Origin: CAYNHZ01 sp964397445 | GTDB lineage: Bacteria; Bacteroidota; Bacteroidia; Bacteroidales; UBA932 | Direction of reading: 5' to 3' | DNA: 64,000 bases | Assembly (NCBI GenBank): GCA_964397445.1 | Contig: CAYNHZ010000004.1 | Location: 1-64,000 of the forward strand | Made by a program: the position numbers and the translations under genes | In this document: one piece after another, positions 55,256-63,860 of the stretch | Layout: each line of letters opens with the position of its first letter | How positions within the stretch are numbered: position 1 is the stretch's first letter | Notes under the pieces: generated by a model | The model's database searches: none | What the model saw: only the letters and a program-made list of their open reading frames with translations | What the model was told of the DNA's origin: nothing

Positions 55256-55624
55256 TCATTTATTCAGCCTTAATATAGCCTTAATTTTCATTATTTTTAG
55301 ATCACCTGAAACCACCTCTCCCGACATATTCAGACAATTATCCACCTGAGGGGCAATATGTAAGGTGACACCTAAAAGTTTATCTTTTGTTGGGATCAAT
55401 GCAGATAAAAATTTACACTCTTTAACAGAGACATACATAGCTTTACAAGAGAACTCGTTTGAGATACACTCTTTTATCATCTCCATCGTACACACCCCGG
55501 GAACAATCGGATTATTCGGAAAATGTCCCTTAAATATTGGATGATCTTCTACAATGCCTGCTTCATATAAAAGCGTTCCCTCTTCTACACCTATCCTATT
55601 GATATTGAAAATATTCTCTTTCAT
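55256..55624 (-). CDS. FabZ-like 3-hydroxyacyl-ACP dehydratase
   Basis: A 122-residue hot-dog fold protein. Canonical active-site segment HPIFKGHFPNNPIVPGVCTMEMI: His of GHFP and the Glu of CTME both present. It would remove water from 3-hydroxyacyl-ACP during chain growth. The start is ATG 55624, two bases after the previous stop (TGA-TT-ATG); the TTG at 55630 is unlikely. Its partner with a non-canonical site is at 61238-61675. Confidence 0.85.
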   Translation of the reverse strand: MKENIFNINRIGVEEGTLLYEAGIVEDHPIFKGHFPNNPIVPGVCTMEMIKECISNEFSCKAMYVSVKECKFLSALIPTKDKLLGVTLHIAPQVDNCLNMSGEVVSGDLKIMKIKAILRLNK

Positions 55625-55626
55625 AA

Positions 55627-56253
55627 TCAATCCACAACAAAAATAGAGTGATCTATTTCACAATTAACTTTTTTATTTTTAAACTGATAAACTATATATC
55701 CACCCGATTTATCGTCAATTCTTAACATATTGAGAGTTAGATCCGAATCGTCAAAAAACATTGTCATCAAATCAATATATTTTCTCACCATCCTATCTGA
55801 TGGGGAGAGTAACACTTTATATCCACCCTCTACCCTCACAATTGTTCTATTCCAACCCCGTCCCAACTTTGTAATATCCCCAGACATAGTACTTTGCATC
55901 ATAAGAGACAATTGGGATAAACCGGGATTCGATGATGAATCAGACTTAACAATTTTCCCAGAGGTGACAATAGTAAAAGCATCTCCATTCATAACAACCC
56001 TATCTCCTTTCGGAGTGGTGTAGTTCAAAGCCATCAAACCAGAATTATCATAATAGAAAATCCCATTTGAGGAGATACTATTCTTAATTTTAGGGATCTT
56101 TTTAGTCTGTTCAAAATCGCAAGAGATAGTTCTATTTAGAGTACTGAATTTCTTAAGTTTAGCTTCGAATTCACTCTCAACCACACCATCAGGCTGAAAG
56201 GCTATCTGCATAGTAATTATGATAGTAGAAACTATTTTAAAAAAATATAACAT
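55627..56253 (-). CDS. LolA-like outer-membrane lipid carrier protein
   Basis: A 208-residue exported protein with signal peptide (MLYFFKIVSTIIITMQIAF) and a LolA-type half-barrel: FSTLNRTISCDFEQTKKIP, GIFYYDNSGLMALNYTTPKGDRVV, LSPSDRMVRKYIDLMTMFFDD, LTLNMLRIDDKSGGYIVYQF. In aryl-polyene clusters a LolA homologue is thought to carry the lipid across the periplasm; the same role is inferred here together with the MMPL transporter. Confidence 0.8.
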   Translation of the reverse strand: MLYFFKIVSTIIITMQIAFQPDGVVESEFEAKLKKFSTLNRTISCDFEQTKKIPKIKNSISSNGIFYYDNSGLMALNYTTPKGDRVVMNGDAFTIVTSGKIVKSDSSSNPGLSQLSLMMQSTMSGDITKLGRGWNRTIVRVEGGYKVLLSPSDRMVRKYIDLMTMFFDDSDLTLNMLRIDDKSGGYIVYQFKNKKVNCEIDHSIFVVD

Positions 56254-56307
56254 AATATATGATTAGTAAAATTGAAGATAGCAGTGGCAAAAATAAACAT
56301 TTATCCT

Positions 56308-56991
56308 TTATATAATATTAAAAAGTTCATCAATAGTAACTATTCTAAGCCCTCTCTCTTTAACGCCTAAAATAATCTCATTCAAAAGGAGATCTGCATA
56401 TTCCCTATTATCGTGCAATAAAACCACATCACCCCCCTTTATTCTACCCAAAACTCTCTCTTTGACTCTCTCCCTACTAATACGAGTAGTATCCAAAGAG
56501 CGTACACTCCAGCCAACAGAGATCAATCCTCCCCTTCTCACCCCTTTGGCAATATTTGGATTTGTTACCCCAAATGGCGGACGAAAAAATCTTATCTTCT
56601 CTCCATAGATAGGTTCTACACAATCATTGCACATTCGGATCTCATTGAGAATATACGAAGAGCTCCTAAAAGGGAGATTCCATTTATGAGAATAAGAATG
56701 ATTCCCTATAAGATGCCCCTCATCAACCACCATTTTCAATATATCTCCGTTTGCCCGAACATTTTCACCTATCACAAAAAAGGTCGCCTTAACATTGTGT
56801 TTTCTCAAAACATCGAGAACTTTTGGGGTAATATCGGGATTGACCCCATCATCAAATGTTATAGAAATAGCATCTTTAACCTCTTCGTTGCAACATAAAC
56901 TTTTCATATAAAAACCGGCACCTATACTGAAAGATGCATAGATTAACATAGATATAATGACAACAAATAAAACAATAATTACTGCAAACAT
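56308..56991 (-). CDS. Polysaccharide deacetylase (NodB-type)
   Basis: A 227-residue protein with an N-terminal membrane helix (FAVIIVLFVVIISMLIYASF) and a NodB/CE4 domain: motif 1 SITFDDG (catalytic Asp, metal Asp), motif 2 HSYSHKW (two His), motif 3 RPPFGV, motif 4 SVRSLD and motif 5 VLLHDN. All five are intact, so it is an active metal-dependent deacetylase, probably acting on an N-acetylated sugar on the lipid or its carrier. It overlaps the upstream gene by 13 bases. A 54-base gap to the LolA gene is the longest inside the cluster. Confidence 0.87.
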   Translation of the reverse strand: MFAVIIVLFVVIISMLIYASFSIGAGFYMKSLCCNEEVKDAISITFDDGVNPDITPKVLDVLRKHNVKATFFVIGENVRANGDILKMVVDEGHLIGNHSYSHKWNLPFRSSSYILNEIRMCNDCVEPIYGEKIRFFRPPFGVTNPNIAKGVRRGGLISVGWSVRSLDTTRISRERVKERVLGRIKGGDVVLLHDNREYADLLLNEIILGVKERGLRIVTIDELFNII

Positions 56992-57746
56992 TTTATTCTG
57001 TATGATATATTAAATTTATTATCCAAATCATTGATTATAAGCCCAGATCTATTCTCTGAAATCATATCTGCCAACAATTTTGCAGATGACCCCGACCAAA
57101 CAGACTCGGCACATTTAGAGACAAAAATTGGATCTTCATTCGGATAATCTCCATTTTTACTATCGATCGAAATATCTGTGATCTCAGCCACAGAGCAATG
57201 AAATCTATTACCTGTAAGAATGAGAAAAACAGCCCCCTCTCCAATCCTCCTCCATTTGAATAATTTTAATCTACATAAAATATTTTTGGAAGTGGGGGTA
57301 ATCTCGTCAAATACCCCTACCAAAACAGATTGAGATTCACCACTATTTATTTTTAATTGAGCGTCTATTACCCCATCTTCAAAACTATGAAATCTGTTGA
57401 CAAATGTGTTATTATAACAATGAAGCGAGCGCAATAAAGCGATTTGAGCACCTACCGTATTAAAAGTAGAATTGATAAAAGGGGTAGGCGATATGGTTGA
57501 ATAATCCTCGTAAGAGATACTCTTTAAAAACTTTTCACTATCCGATATACATCCTATCCACGTCCCTGTAATAATAGCGTCCACATTCCCGAAAGGCTCA
57601 AAATCAAGCAACGATTCAATTCCGGAAGAGACCCCCATCTTGACAATCCCGCTCATCCTCCTCCTAATATTCATATCGGGGACTAAAATTTTAAGATCCC
57701 TACTTAAAGTCTCCGATTGTGTTATGCAATTGATAAACAAGCCCAT
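56979..57746 (-). CDS. Ketosynthase-like partner without active-site Cys
   Basis: A 255-residue protein resembling the Ketoacyl-synt_2 (beta-ketoacyl synthase N-terminal-like) family: RRRMSGIVKMGVSSGIESLL, then DAIITGTWIGC and SPTPFINSTFNTVGAQIALL. The position of the KS nucleophile has NTVG, so no Cys: it cannot condense on its own. This matches the ApeC/chain-length-factor role, pairing with the true KS of the neighbouring gene, whose stop shares one base with this ATG. It may set chain length. Confidence 0.75.
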   Translation of the reverse strand: MGLFINCITQSETLSRDLKILVPDMNIRRRMSGIVKMGVSSGIESLLDFEPFGNVDAIITGTWIGCISDSEKFLKSISYEDYSTISPTPFINSTFNTVGAQIALLRSLHCYNNTFVNRFHSFEDGVIDAQLKINSGESQSVLVGVFDEITPTSKNILCRLKLFKWRRIGEGAVFLILTGNRFHCSVAEITDISIDSKNGDYPNEDPIFVSKCAESVWSGSSAKLLADMISENRSGLIINDLDNKFNISYRIKCLQ

Positions 57747-58915
57747 TATTTCTTAAAAATTAATGAGGTACAATTTCCCCCAAAGCCAAATGAATTTGAG
57801 AGAACATAATTAATATCAACATCACTATCAGTCAAAAGAATAGGTGTAAATCCATTTTCCATCTCTTGCGAAAAACGAAGATTTGCATATCTTACCCGGT
57901 TTATAATAGCGAGAATTGAAAAAACAGCCTCTATTCCACCAGATGCAGCAAGTGTATGACCTGTAAATGATTTGGTAGAGCTGCTCGGAGGCGGTGTAGA
58001 GCCGAATACCCTTTTTATGGCAGCACACTCAGAGGAATCATTATTGAAAGTTCCTGTTCCGTGAAGATTGATATAATCTATCTCTTTCACATCTATTTTG
58101 GCCATTTCGATGGCACATTTCATAGATAAATAGTTTCCCTCTCCACACTCAGATGATGCGGTTTGGTGGAAAGCATCATTCCTATTGGCATACCCGGCAA
58201 GTGTACAGAGATACTCATTACAATCCTTATCATTTGTCAGAACAACATAACCTGCCCCCTCACCAAGATTGAGACCGGCGCGATTCCTATCAAAAGGGGT
58301 ACACAGATTGGGGTCAACTATTTTTAAAGAGTTAAACCCCTCTAAAGTAAATTTACACAAAGCATCTGTCCCCCCTGCAATTACATAATCCAACATATTA
58401 GCCTTTAACATTTCGGCCCCAAGCAAGATAGCATTTGCTGCTGAAGAACAAGCAGTACTAATGGTGGTACTATACCCTTTTATTCCACAATACTTAGCAA
58501 TAAAATCGGTACTTGCAGTACAATCGTGATTGATAATATATTTCAATCTCCCTTTGGTACTATTACGCATATATTGTCTATAAAATACCTCTGTTGAATC
58601 CATTCCCCCCACTGTTGTTGCCGATATAAGTCCCACCCTTTTACCAATAGGGATTGAAGCTCTATCCAAAGCCTCTTTAGCAGCTATCGCACCCAATAGT
58701 GAAGTTCGAGTCATTACTTTATCTCTACCTAATCCCACCATTTGGTTCATATCAGGGTTTGAGAGCTGCACCTCACCAACAGGAACTGACAGTCGGGTTT
58801 CTAAAAAAGAAGGAGATCCTATCCGAGCTTGTCTATTGACAAGTGATTGGAAATTTTCCATACATCCGACACCGAGTGATGAGATAACACCTATTCCGCA
58901 AACCTTGATAATCAT
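57746..58915 (-). CDS. Beta-ketoacyl-ACP synthase (KAS II/ApeO-like)
   Basis: A 389-residue condensing enzyme. Nucleophile Cys156 in STACSSAA, His in NLHGTGTFNNDSSE, Lys-His in KSFTGHTLAASGG, and glycine-rich GFGGNCTSL at the end. It extends acyl-ACP by two carbons. It is followed by the Cys-less partner (overlap of one base), so the two likely form a KS/CLF-type heterodimer as in aryl-polyene synthesis. Confidence 0.87.
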   Translation of the reverse strand: MIIKVCGIGVISSLGVGCMENFQSLVNRQARIGSPSFLETRLSVPVGEVQLSNPDMNQMVGLGRDKVMTRTSLLGAIAAKEALDRASIPIGKRVGLISATTVGGMDSTEVFYRQYMRNSTKGRLKYIINHDCTASTDFIAKYCGIKGYSTTISTACSSAANAILLGAEMLKANMLDYVIAGGTDALCKFTLEGFNSLKIVDPNLCTPFDRNRAGLNLGEGAGYVVLTNDKDCNEYLCTLAGYANRNDAFHQTASSECGEGNYLSMKCAIEMAKIDVKEIDYINLHGTGTFNNDSSECAAIKRVFGSTPPPSSSTKSFTGHTLAASGGIEAVFSILAIINRVRYANLRFSQEMENGFTPILLTDSDVDINYVLSNSFGFGGNCTSLIFKK

Positions 58916-58920
58916 AATAT

Positions 58921-59175
58921 CTATTTACGATTTTTATAGATAAAATCTGCAATCGAATCAATAGAGTAAAAAATCTCTTTGGCAATAGTCGGGTTCTCAA
59001 GCCTTATCCCGTAAGATTTCTCAAGGATTAGGATAATCTCCAATGCATCAATAGAATCAAGGCCAAGTCCTTCGCCGAAAAGGGGTTCAGAAGATTTAAT
59101 ATCATCTGGGGTTATATCCTCTAAATTTAGAGATTCTATAATTTTCTCTTTTAGTTCTTGTTTGAGTTGTTCCAT
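58921..59175 (-). CDS. Acyl carrier protein
   Basis: An 84-residue ACP with phosphopantetheine attachment Ser41 in GLGLDSIDALE and the usual helices (ELKEKIIESLNLEDITPDDI; ILILEKSYGIRL; SIADFIY). The start is ATG 59175, which shares one base with the previous stop (TAATG); the longer frame would run into the upstream gene. It carries the growing chain in this cluster. Confidence 0.9.
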   Translation of the reverse strand: MEQLKQELKEKIIESLNLEDITPDDIKSSEPLFGEGLGLDSIDALEIILILEKSYGIRLENPTIAKEIFYSIDSIADFIYKNRK

Positions 59176-60821
59176 TATATTTTTTTTAAAAATTTCATTT
59201 CGCAATTATATTTATTATTGAAATAATCACACCAACCATATAGAACCCCATCACACACCCCTTGCTGTATCAGTTTGGATGAATACTCTTTCAAAAATTC
59301 GATATTTTTCTCTTCGTTTACAAACATCATCAATTCGCCTTGAAATTTATGCCTAATCGCAATCTCTGCTGCAACAATATTTGCTAAGGTATAGACAAAA
59401 ACAGATGGAGAAGCCCCTTGAGGCAAATTCTGATTTACAAGATTTTGGTGAGTCAAATCACTCTCCATCGATGAGCTTCTGCAAGACAATACAATTCCAA
59501 TTCTATTTGATGGAATATCTATCTTTATCCCTTTCAGCAACTTACAAGATGCAATATATCCAAGTTTACATAGATCATCCATTTTGAAAAATTTCATATA
59601 ATTCTCCCCAAGAGATTTGTACTCTTCTCGAATATAGACACTAAAAGGGATCTCTCCCTGAATAATCTCCACCTCTGAGACTTGAGATATTTTCAGACAA
59701 TTATGTTTTGATAAAACTACTGCTGCATTTGTTCCACCAAATCCAGATGCAGTCTTTAGACAATGAAATAATGCTTTATCACGGTGATTTCCAGAGACAT
59801 TAAGCTCAAAATTAAGACCACTGTTGTGATACCCTTTAACTCCGAAAATATGATTATGACGTAATTGCTCGATAGAGAGGATAACCTCCATAACACCGGA
59901 AGCACCAAGTGTATGTCCAAAATATGGTTTTAATGAATTAGTAGGAATATCCCTTAATAAGGATAGTTCCATTGCTTTACTCTCCATTTCATCATTAAAC
60001 AGTGTCCCTGTTCCATGTAAATTGACAAATGATACCTCAGAAGGGGATAAAGAGGCCTTTCTCAGAGCTGCATCAATCGCAAAGTGTAATCCATCACCTG
60101 TTCTTGAGGGACCGGATATATGATTTGCATCGTTTGAAAGGGCTCCTCCCGATACTACGACGCTAATCTCATCGTGTCTATCATCGGCAGATAATAACAA
60201 TACGGCACACGCTTCACCAAGGGTCAGCCCATCCCGTTCAATATCATAAGGTCGACAGATTGTGGGACTAATAGATCTGAAAGAGTTAAATCCGCTAACA
60301 ACAAAATCACTAATAACATCAATTCCTAACACCAAAACATTATCATAATCTCCCTGCTCAATATATCTTCCACCCACCACTACAGCCGCAACTCCCGAAA
60401 TACAGGCATCGGAAATAATCAAAGGTCTATTTGCACAATGAAAATAGGAGGCTATCTTTTCAGACATTCTCCATAAATAACACCGATCTATATCGCTGTT
60501 TGCACACTCGATATTCCCCTTTGTTGTAGAAATAATCACTAAAGTTCTCCCATCACAAATATCCACGGAGCCTCTTTTGATCACATCTGACAAAGCAATT
60601 ATCGATAGCTGTTCAGCAAAAGTATATTCATCAAGTTGGCTGAGATCTATCTTTTGTCTATCGATTTTACAAACCGGCGTACCATCTGAAAACTTAGTTA
60701 TATTTGTGACATAGTTCTCGATTCCTCTGTAATTCTCTTCGGTTGTAACTCCTAAAGAGCTGATAATGCGATTTGTTCCACAAAATACTTTTCTTTTTAG
60801 ATATTCCATTTCTCTTTCCAT
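59175..60821 (-). CDS. Ketosynthase with C-terminal ketosynthase-like extension (ApeR-like)
   Basis: A 548-residue condensing enzyme. Residues about 5-375 are a full KS: Cys140 in ISDACISGVAA, His in NLHGTGTLFND, Lys-His in LKPYFGHTLGASG, and SGFGGTNAAVVLS. The last 150 residues are an extra domain (IPSNRIGIVLSCRSSSMESD, then GASPSVFVYTLANIVAAEIA) that resembles the Cys-less Ketoacyl-synt_2 fold of the 56979-57746 protein. So it looks like a KS fused to its own partner. The start overlaps the thioesterase gene by 25 bases (13 if the second ATG is used). Confidence 0.8.
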   Translation of the reverse strand: MEREMEYLKRKVFCGTNRIISSLGVTTEENYRGIENYVTNITKFSDGTPVCKIDRQKIDLSQLDEYTFAEQLSIIALSDVIKRGSVDICDGRTLVIISTTKGNIECANSDIDRCYLWRMSEKIASYFHCANRPLIISDACISGVAAVVVGGRYIEQGDYDNVLVLGIDVISDFVVSGFNSFRSISPTICRPYDIERDGLTLGEACAVLLLSADDRHDEISVVVSGGALSNDANHISGPSRTGDGLHFAIDAALRKASLSPSEVSFVNLHGTGTLFNDEMESKAMELSLLRDIPTNSLKPYFGHTLGASGVMEVILSIEQLRHNHIFGVKGYHNSGLNFELNVSGNHRDKALFHCLKTASGFGGTNAAVVLSKHNCLKISQVSEVEIIQGEIPFSVYIREEYKSLGENYMKFFKMDDLCKLGYIASCKLLKGIKIDIPSNRIGIVLSCRSSSMESDLTHQNLVNQNLPQGASPSVFVYTLANIVAAEIAIRHKFQGELMMFVNEEKNIEFLKEYSSKLIQQGVCDGVLYGWCDYFNNKYNCEMKFLKKI

Positions 60822-61234
60822 TTTATATAAAAATCGGGGGACAATAATTGAAGATCACCCTTATTATCAAGAAAAACCTGTACTGTCGAACCTGTTGCAA
60901 CAATTTCACCATTTTCCATCCTTATCTCATATTCAAAACAAATCTTTGCAGAATCATTCCCAATATATTTAGTCACCACAGTTGCTATGTCATTGTATCT
61001 TAAAGGACGCTTATATTGAAGCTTCAGATCTACTATAGGCGCGGTAAATCCCTGCTCATAAATATCCAAATAGCCCAATCCGGGGTACTCAAAACCGAAA
61101 GCCTCTCTCCCATCTTCAAAATAGCGAACATATTCACCGTGCCAAACGATCTTCATTGAATCGACATCGCTAAAGCGAACTCTAATATTAGATTTACATG
61201 TCAATTTTACATTTTGATCTTTTACTCTTACCAT
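60797..61234 (-). CDS. 4HBT-type acyl thioesterase
   Basis: A 145-residue hot-dog thioesterase of the YbgC/4HBT class: RVRFSDVDSMKIVWHGEYVRYF (catalytic Asp in place) and EDGREAFGFEY. It would release the chain from ACP or CoA, like ApeK-type proteins in related clusters. It starts three bases after the upstream dehydratase stop. Confidence 0.82.
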   Translation of the reverse strand: MVRVKDQNVKLTCKSNIRVRFSDVDSMKIVWHGEYVRYFEDGREAFGFEYPGLGYLDIYEQGFTAPIVDLKLQYKRPLRYNDIATVVTKYIGNDSAKICFEYEIRMENGEIVATGSTVQVFLDNKGDLQLLSPDFYIKWKEKWNI

Positions 61235-61237
61235 AAC

Positions 61238-61675
61238 CTATCTCTCTAAAAATATTTTCATTTTACACCCTCCACTCTCAATACCATTAATAAAAATCTT
61301 TGCTGAGATCAATGATATATTCATAACCTCCTGCTCCAAAACAATCTCAGTACGCAAACGATCACCAACTTTTGGCAATGCGTTGATTTCAAAATTATTA
61401 ACCGATCCTATATATCCCAAAGGAATATCCCTTCCCCCCATCTTCTCAATATATCCAGTGCGTAGTGCTGCGGACTGAGCAATATGCTCAATAACACCAC
61501 ATTCGCTAAAAAGTCCATTTTCGCTAAAAAAATTATCACTTTTAATCGTCAAACCACTTATCGATTTTTTCCCCTCCACTCCGAAAAATTCATCCACCAT
61601 CAATATTTCCCCCCTTTGTGGAATATATTCTAAAATATCCTGATTTACAACTATGGCCTTCTCAGATATTCCCAT
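61238..61675 (-). CDS. ApeP-like hot-dog dehydratase
   Basis: A 145-residue hot-dog protein: YIPQRGEILMVDEFF, FFSENGLFSECGVIEHIAQSAA and INALPKVGDRLRTEI. It keeps the IExxAQ helix of 3-hydroxyacyl-ACP dehydratases but lacks GHFPxxP, so the His needed for catalysis is absent or moved (perhaps the His in IEHIAQ). This resembles the ApeP subgroup of aryl-polyene clusters. It may form a heterodimer with the canonical dehydratase at 55256. Overlaps the radical SAM gene by 25 bases. Confidence 0.7.
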   Translation of the reverse strand: MGISEKAIVVNQDILEYIPQRGEILMVDEFFGVEGKKSISGLTIKSDNFFSENGLFSECGVIEHIAQSAALRTGYIEKMGGRDIPLGYIGSVNNFEINALPKVGDRLRTEIVLEQEVMNISLISAKIFINGIESGGCKMKIFLER

Positions 61676-63003
61676 AATGGTCCTTTCTTATTGAGTTTAT
61701 ACTTTATATAATCTAACACTTTATCCTTAGGTGCATCAGGAAAAATCCAGCTCTTGCCACTATTTTTGGCAGCCTCCTTTGCCCATTGCAAATCAAAATC
61801 TCTTACAACATAATATTTAGGATCCAAAAGGTCATCACTCTTATCAATAACCCCCTCCTCCAATGCACGATCATAAACTATTGTATTCGGATAAATCCTC
61901 ATACCTACATACGTAAATATCACCGTATATCTCAATTTCTTAGAGTTTTCAAAAGTTTTCTTGAGTTGTTCTTTAGTATCACCATAGCCTCCAAGTATCA
62001 TAAAATGAGAGTAATATACATTATATTTCAATGAGAGTTCAGAAGTAAACAAAATATCCTCAAATGTAAACCTCTTACCATAAGCCTCCAAAGTCTCATC
62101 ACAAAACGACTCAGTACCAAACTCTATATGGGTAAGACCTGACCTACTATAAAGCGACATCTGCTCATCATTGATATTCGATGGTGAAAAATACGCACCC
62201 CAAGAAATATTGACCTTACTATCAATCAATGCCTGAGCAAGTTTCTCATTATAACTATTATGAATATTGAAAATTGAATCTGTGAAAAACCAATAATTTA
62301 CGCCAAAATCCCGTTTAATCTTTGCTATTGTTTCCACTATCAAATCAATATCCATACACCTAACACAAGTTCCATCTATCTGTGGATATGTACAATAGAT
62401 ACATTTATTTGGACATCCCCTTTTAGTTTGGATATTCAACATACCACTCGCTTTCCAATAATACTCCACCAAATTAGATTCATAAACAGCTTGAGGAGAT
62501 GGTAAGTATTTTAGCTCATTATTATTAAATTTAGATTTCCCATAAAGATTGGGAATATCTGAGACATCTCTCCTTTGAGACAACCGCTTAATAAGCTCAC
62601 ATAGAGTTTGTTCTCCCTCACCTTTGATCCCAAAATCAACATTCAATTCTCTCATAAAAAGCTCCGGAAAAATAGAGAACCCTGAACCGCCAACAATAAA
62701 TGGTACTTTGGTAATACCCCTGATAAAATTGATTATTATTTTATAGTCATTAATAAAACCTCTATTATCCAAAGAATTAATACCATCAACATTTCTAATA
62801 GAGATACATACGAAATCAAAATTCTCAACCATTAAAATCGAAGATAACTCTTCATTAGAGATGAGATTAAGATCCAATATCTCAACCTCGTAACCCTCTA
62901 AATTATCAAGTAAATATGACTTCAAATATGCTGTACCGAGAGGATATACAGGATAGGGTTCTGTAAATCTATTTGTCGATATGATAGCTATCTTTCTTCC
63001 CAT
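61651..63003 (-). CDS. B12-binding radical SAM lipid biosynthesis enzyme
   Basis: A 450-residue enzyme. Residues about 1-150 form a cobalamin-binding Rossmann domain (PLGTAYLKSYLLDN, DFVCISIRNVDG, PFIVGGSGFSIFPE) without the DxHxxG motif. The radical SAM core has the [4Fe-4S] site CX3CX2C at Cys197, Cys201 and Cys204 (RGCPNKCIYC), followed by WFFTDSIFNIH, IEFGTES and GGYGDTKEQ. Such enzymes methylate or rearrange unreactive carbons, so it may add methyl branches or a ring to the chain. From memory, related proteins in Bacteroidota are labelled lipid biosynthesis B12/radical SAM proteins. Confidence 0.87.
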   Translation of the reverse strand: MGRKIAIISTNRFTEPYPVYPLGTAYLKSYLLDNLEGYEVEILDLNLISNEELSSILMVENFDFVCISIRNVDGINSLDNRGFINDYKIIINFIRGITKVPFIVGGSGFSIFPELFMRELNVDFGIKGEGEQTLCELIKRLSQRRDVSDIPNLYGKSKFNNNELKYLPSPQAVYESNLVEYYWKASGMLNIQTKRGCPNKCIYCTYPQIDGTCVRCMDIDLIVETIAKIKRDFGVNYWFFTDSIFNIHNSYNEKLAQALIDSKVNISWGAYFSPSNINDEQMSLYSRSGLTHIEFGTESFCDETLEAYGKRFTFEDILFTSELSLKYNVYYSHFMILGGYGDTKEQLKKTFENSKKLRYTVIFTYVGMRIYPNTIVYDRALEEGVIDKSDDLLDPKYYVVRDFDLQWAKEAAKNSGKSWIFPDAPKDKVLDYIKYKLNKKGPLWEYLRRP

Positions 63004-63860
63004 AAGTCAAAAAAATTAAACCATTGTTGTGGATATCTTCTAATAGTAGATTCAAAACAGGTCAAATATCTATTAAGTATCTCGGTCTGAGATAGATCCT
63101 TCTCTATATTATAAAAAATAAAACGATACTTCATCCCCCTCTCCCTCATAGCAAAGTAAAATACAACAGGGACATTGAATTTGGAAGCGAGCAAAGAGGG
63201 TCCCTTTGGGAATAATGCACTTCTCCCCATAAAATTCACTCTACAAGCAGTGGTTTTATCCATATACCTATCCCCTTGAAAACAGACAAACTCTCCATCA
63301 TCAAGGGCTTTCTTTATTTTAATAATAGAATCGAAATTATCATTATTAAGAGCGATAACATTATATTTTCTTTCAGCAGCAGTAGTAAGATTTTTAATAT
63401 TGTCATATTCTCCATCATACATTACAATATTCAGCTTAATAGGGGCTTCGGAAAAGAAAACAGAACCAATCTCCCAACACCCTATGTGTCCTCCAATCAT
63501 AATAGCTGCACCCTTATCATATAACTCTTTAAACCGATCTAAATTTTCAAACTCAAAACTATATCTATCTGACAATCCGTTATTTACAGCAATTTTATCT
63601 ATTAACTCTTGACCAAATATGTAGTAGTGGGAATACAACATAATAATCGATTTAAATCTTCCATATTTAAGAATTGCCCTATTATACCGCCATATCGACC
63701 TTGTCGATCTTGGTGCAAAGGGGATAAAATATAGGACTACAATAGATAAAAATGCATATGCGAACTTAATCCCTACACGACTGATCAAGAATATAAAAAA
63801 TTTATATCCAAATGAACCTCCTCGGGATTTGCCACTCCACCCATTTTCTTCACTTTTCAT
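62988..63860 (-). CDS. LpxL/HtrB-like acyltransferase
   Basis: A 290-residue inner-membrane acyltransferase: N-terminal helix (VGIKFAYAFLSIVVLYFIPF), catalytic HX4E in GGHIGCWE, CFQGDRYMDKT, NFMGRSALFPKGPSLLASKF and a C-terminal YPQQWFNFFDLWEE motif (typical for LpxL). It likely moves the ACP-bound chain onto a lipid or amino acid acceptor. It overlaps an ACP gene upstream (11 bases) and the radical SAM gene downstream (16 bases). Confidence 0.87.
   Translation of the reverse strand: MKSEENGWSGKSRGGSFGYKFFIFLISRVGIKFAYAFLSIVVLYFIPFAPRSTRSIWRYNRAILKYGRFKSIIMLYSHYYIFGQELIDKIAVNNGLSDRYSFEFENLDRFKELYDKGAAIMIGGHIGCWEIGSVFFSEAPIKLNIVMYDGEYDNIKNLTTAAERKYNVIALNNDNFDSIIKIKKALDDGEFVCFQGDRYMDKTTACRVNFMGRSALFPKGPSLLASKFNVPVVFYFAMRERGMKYRFIFYNIEKDLSQTEILNRYLTCFESTIRRYPQQWFNFFDLWEER

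Noticed and set aside
56288..56295. TATTTTTG element inside the lipid cluster as an internal promoter
   Set aside because: It matches TAnnTTTG but is T-rich, has no -33 partner and lies inside a coupled operon; too weak to list.
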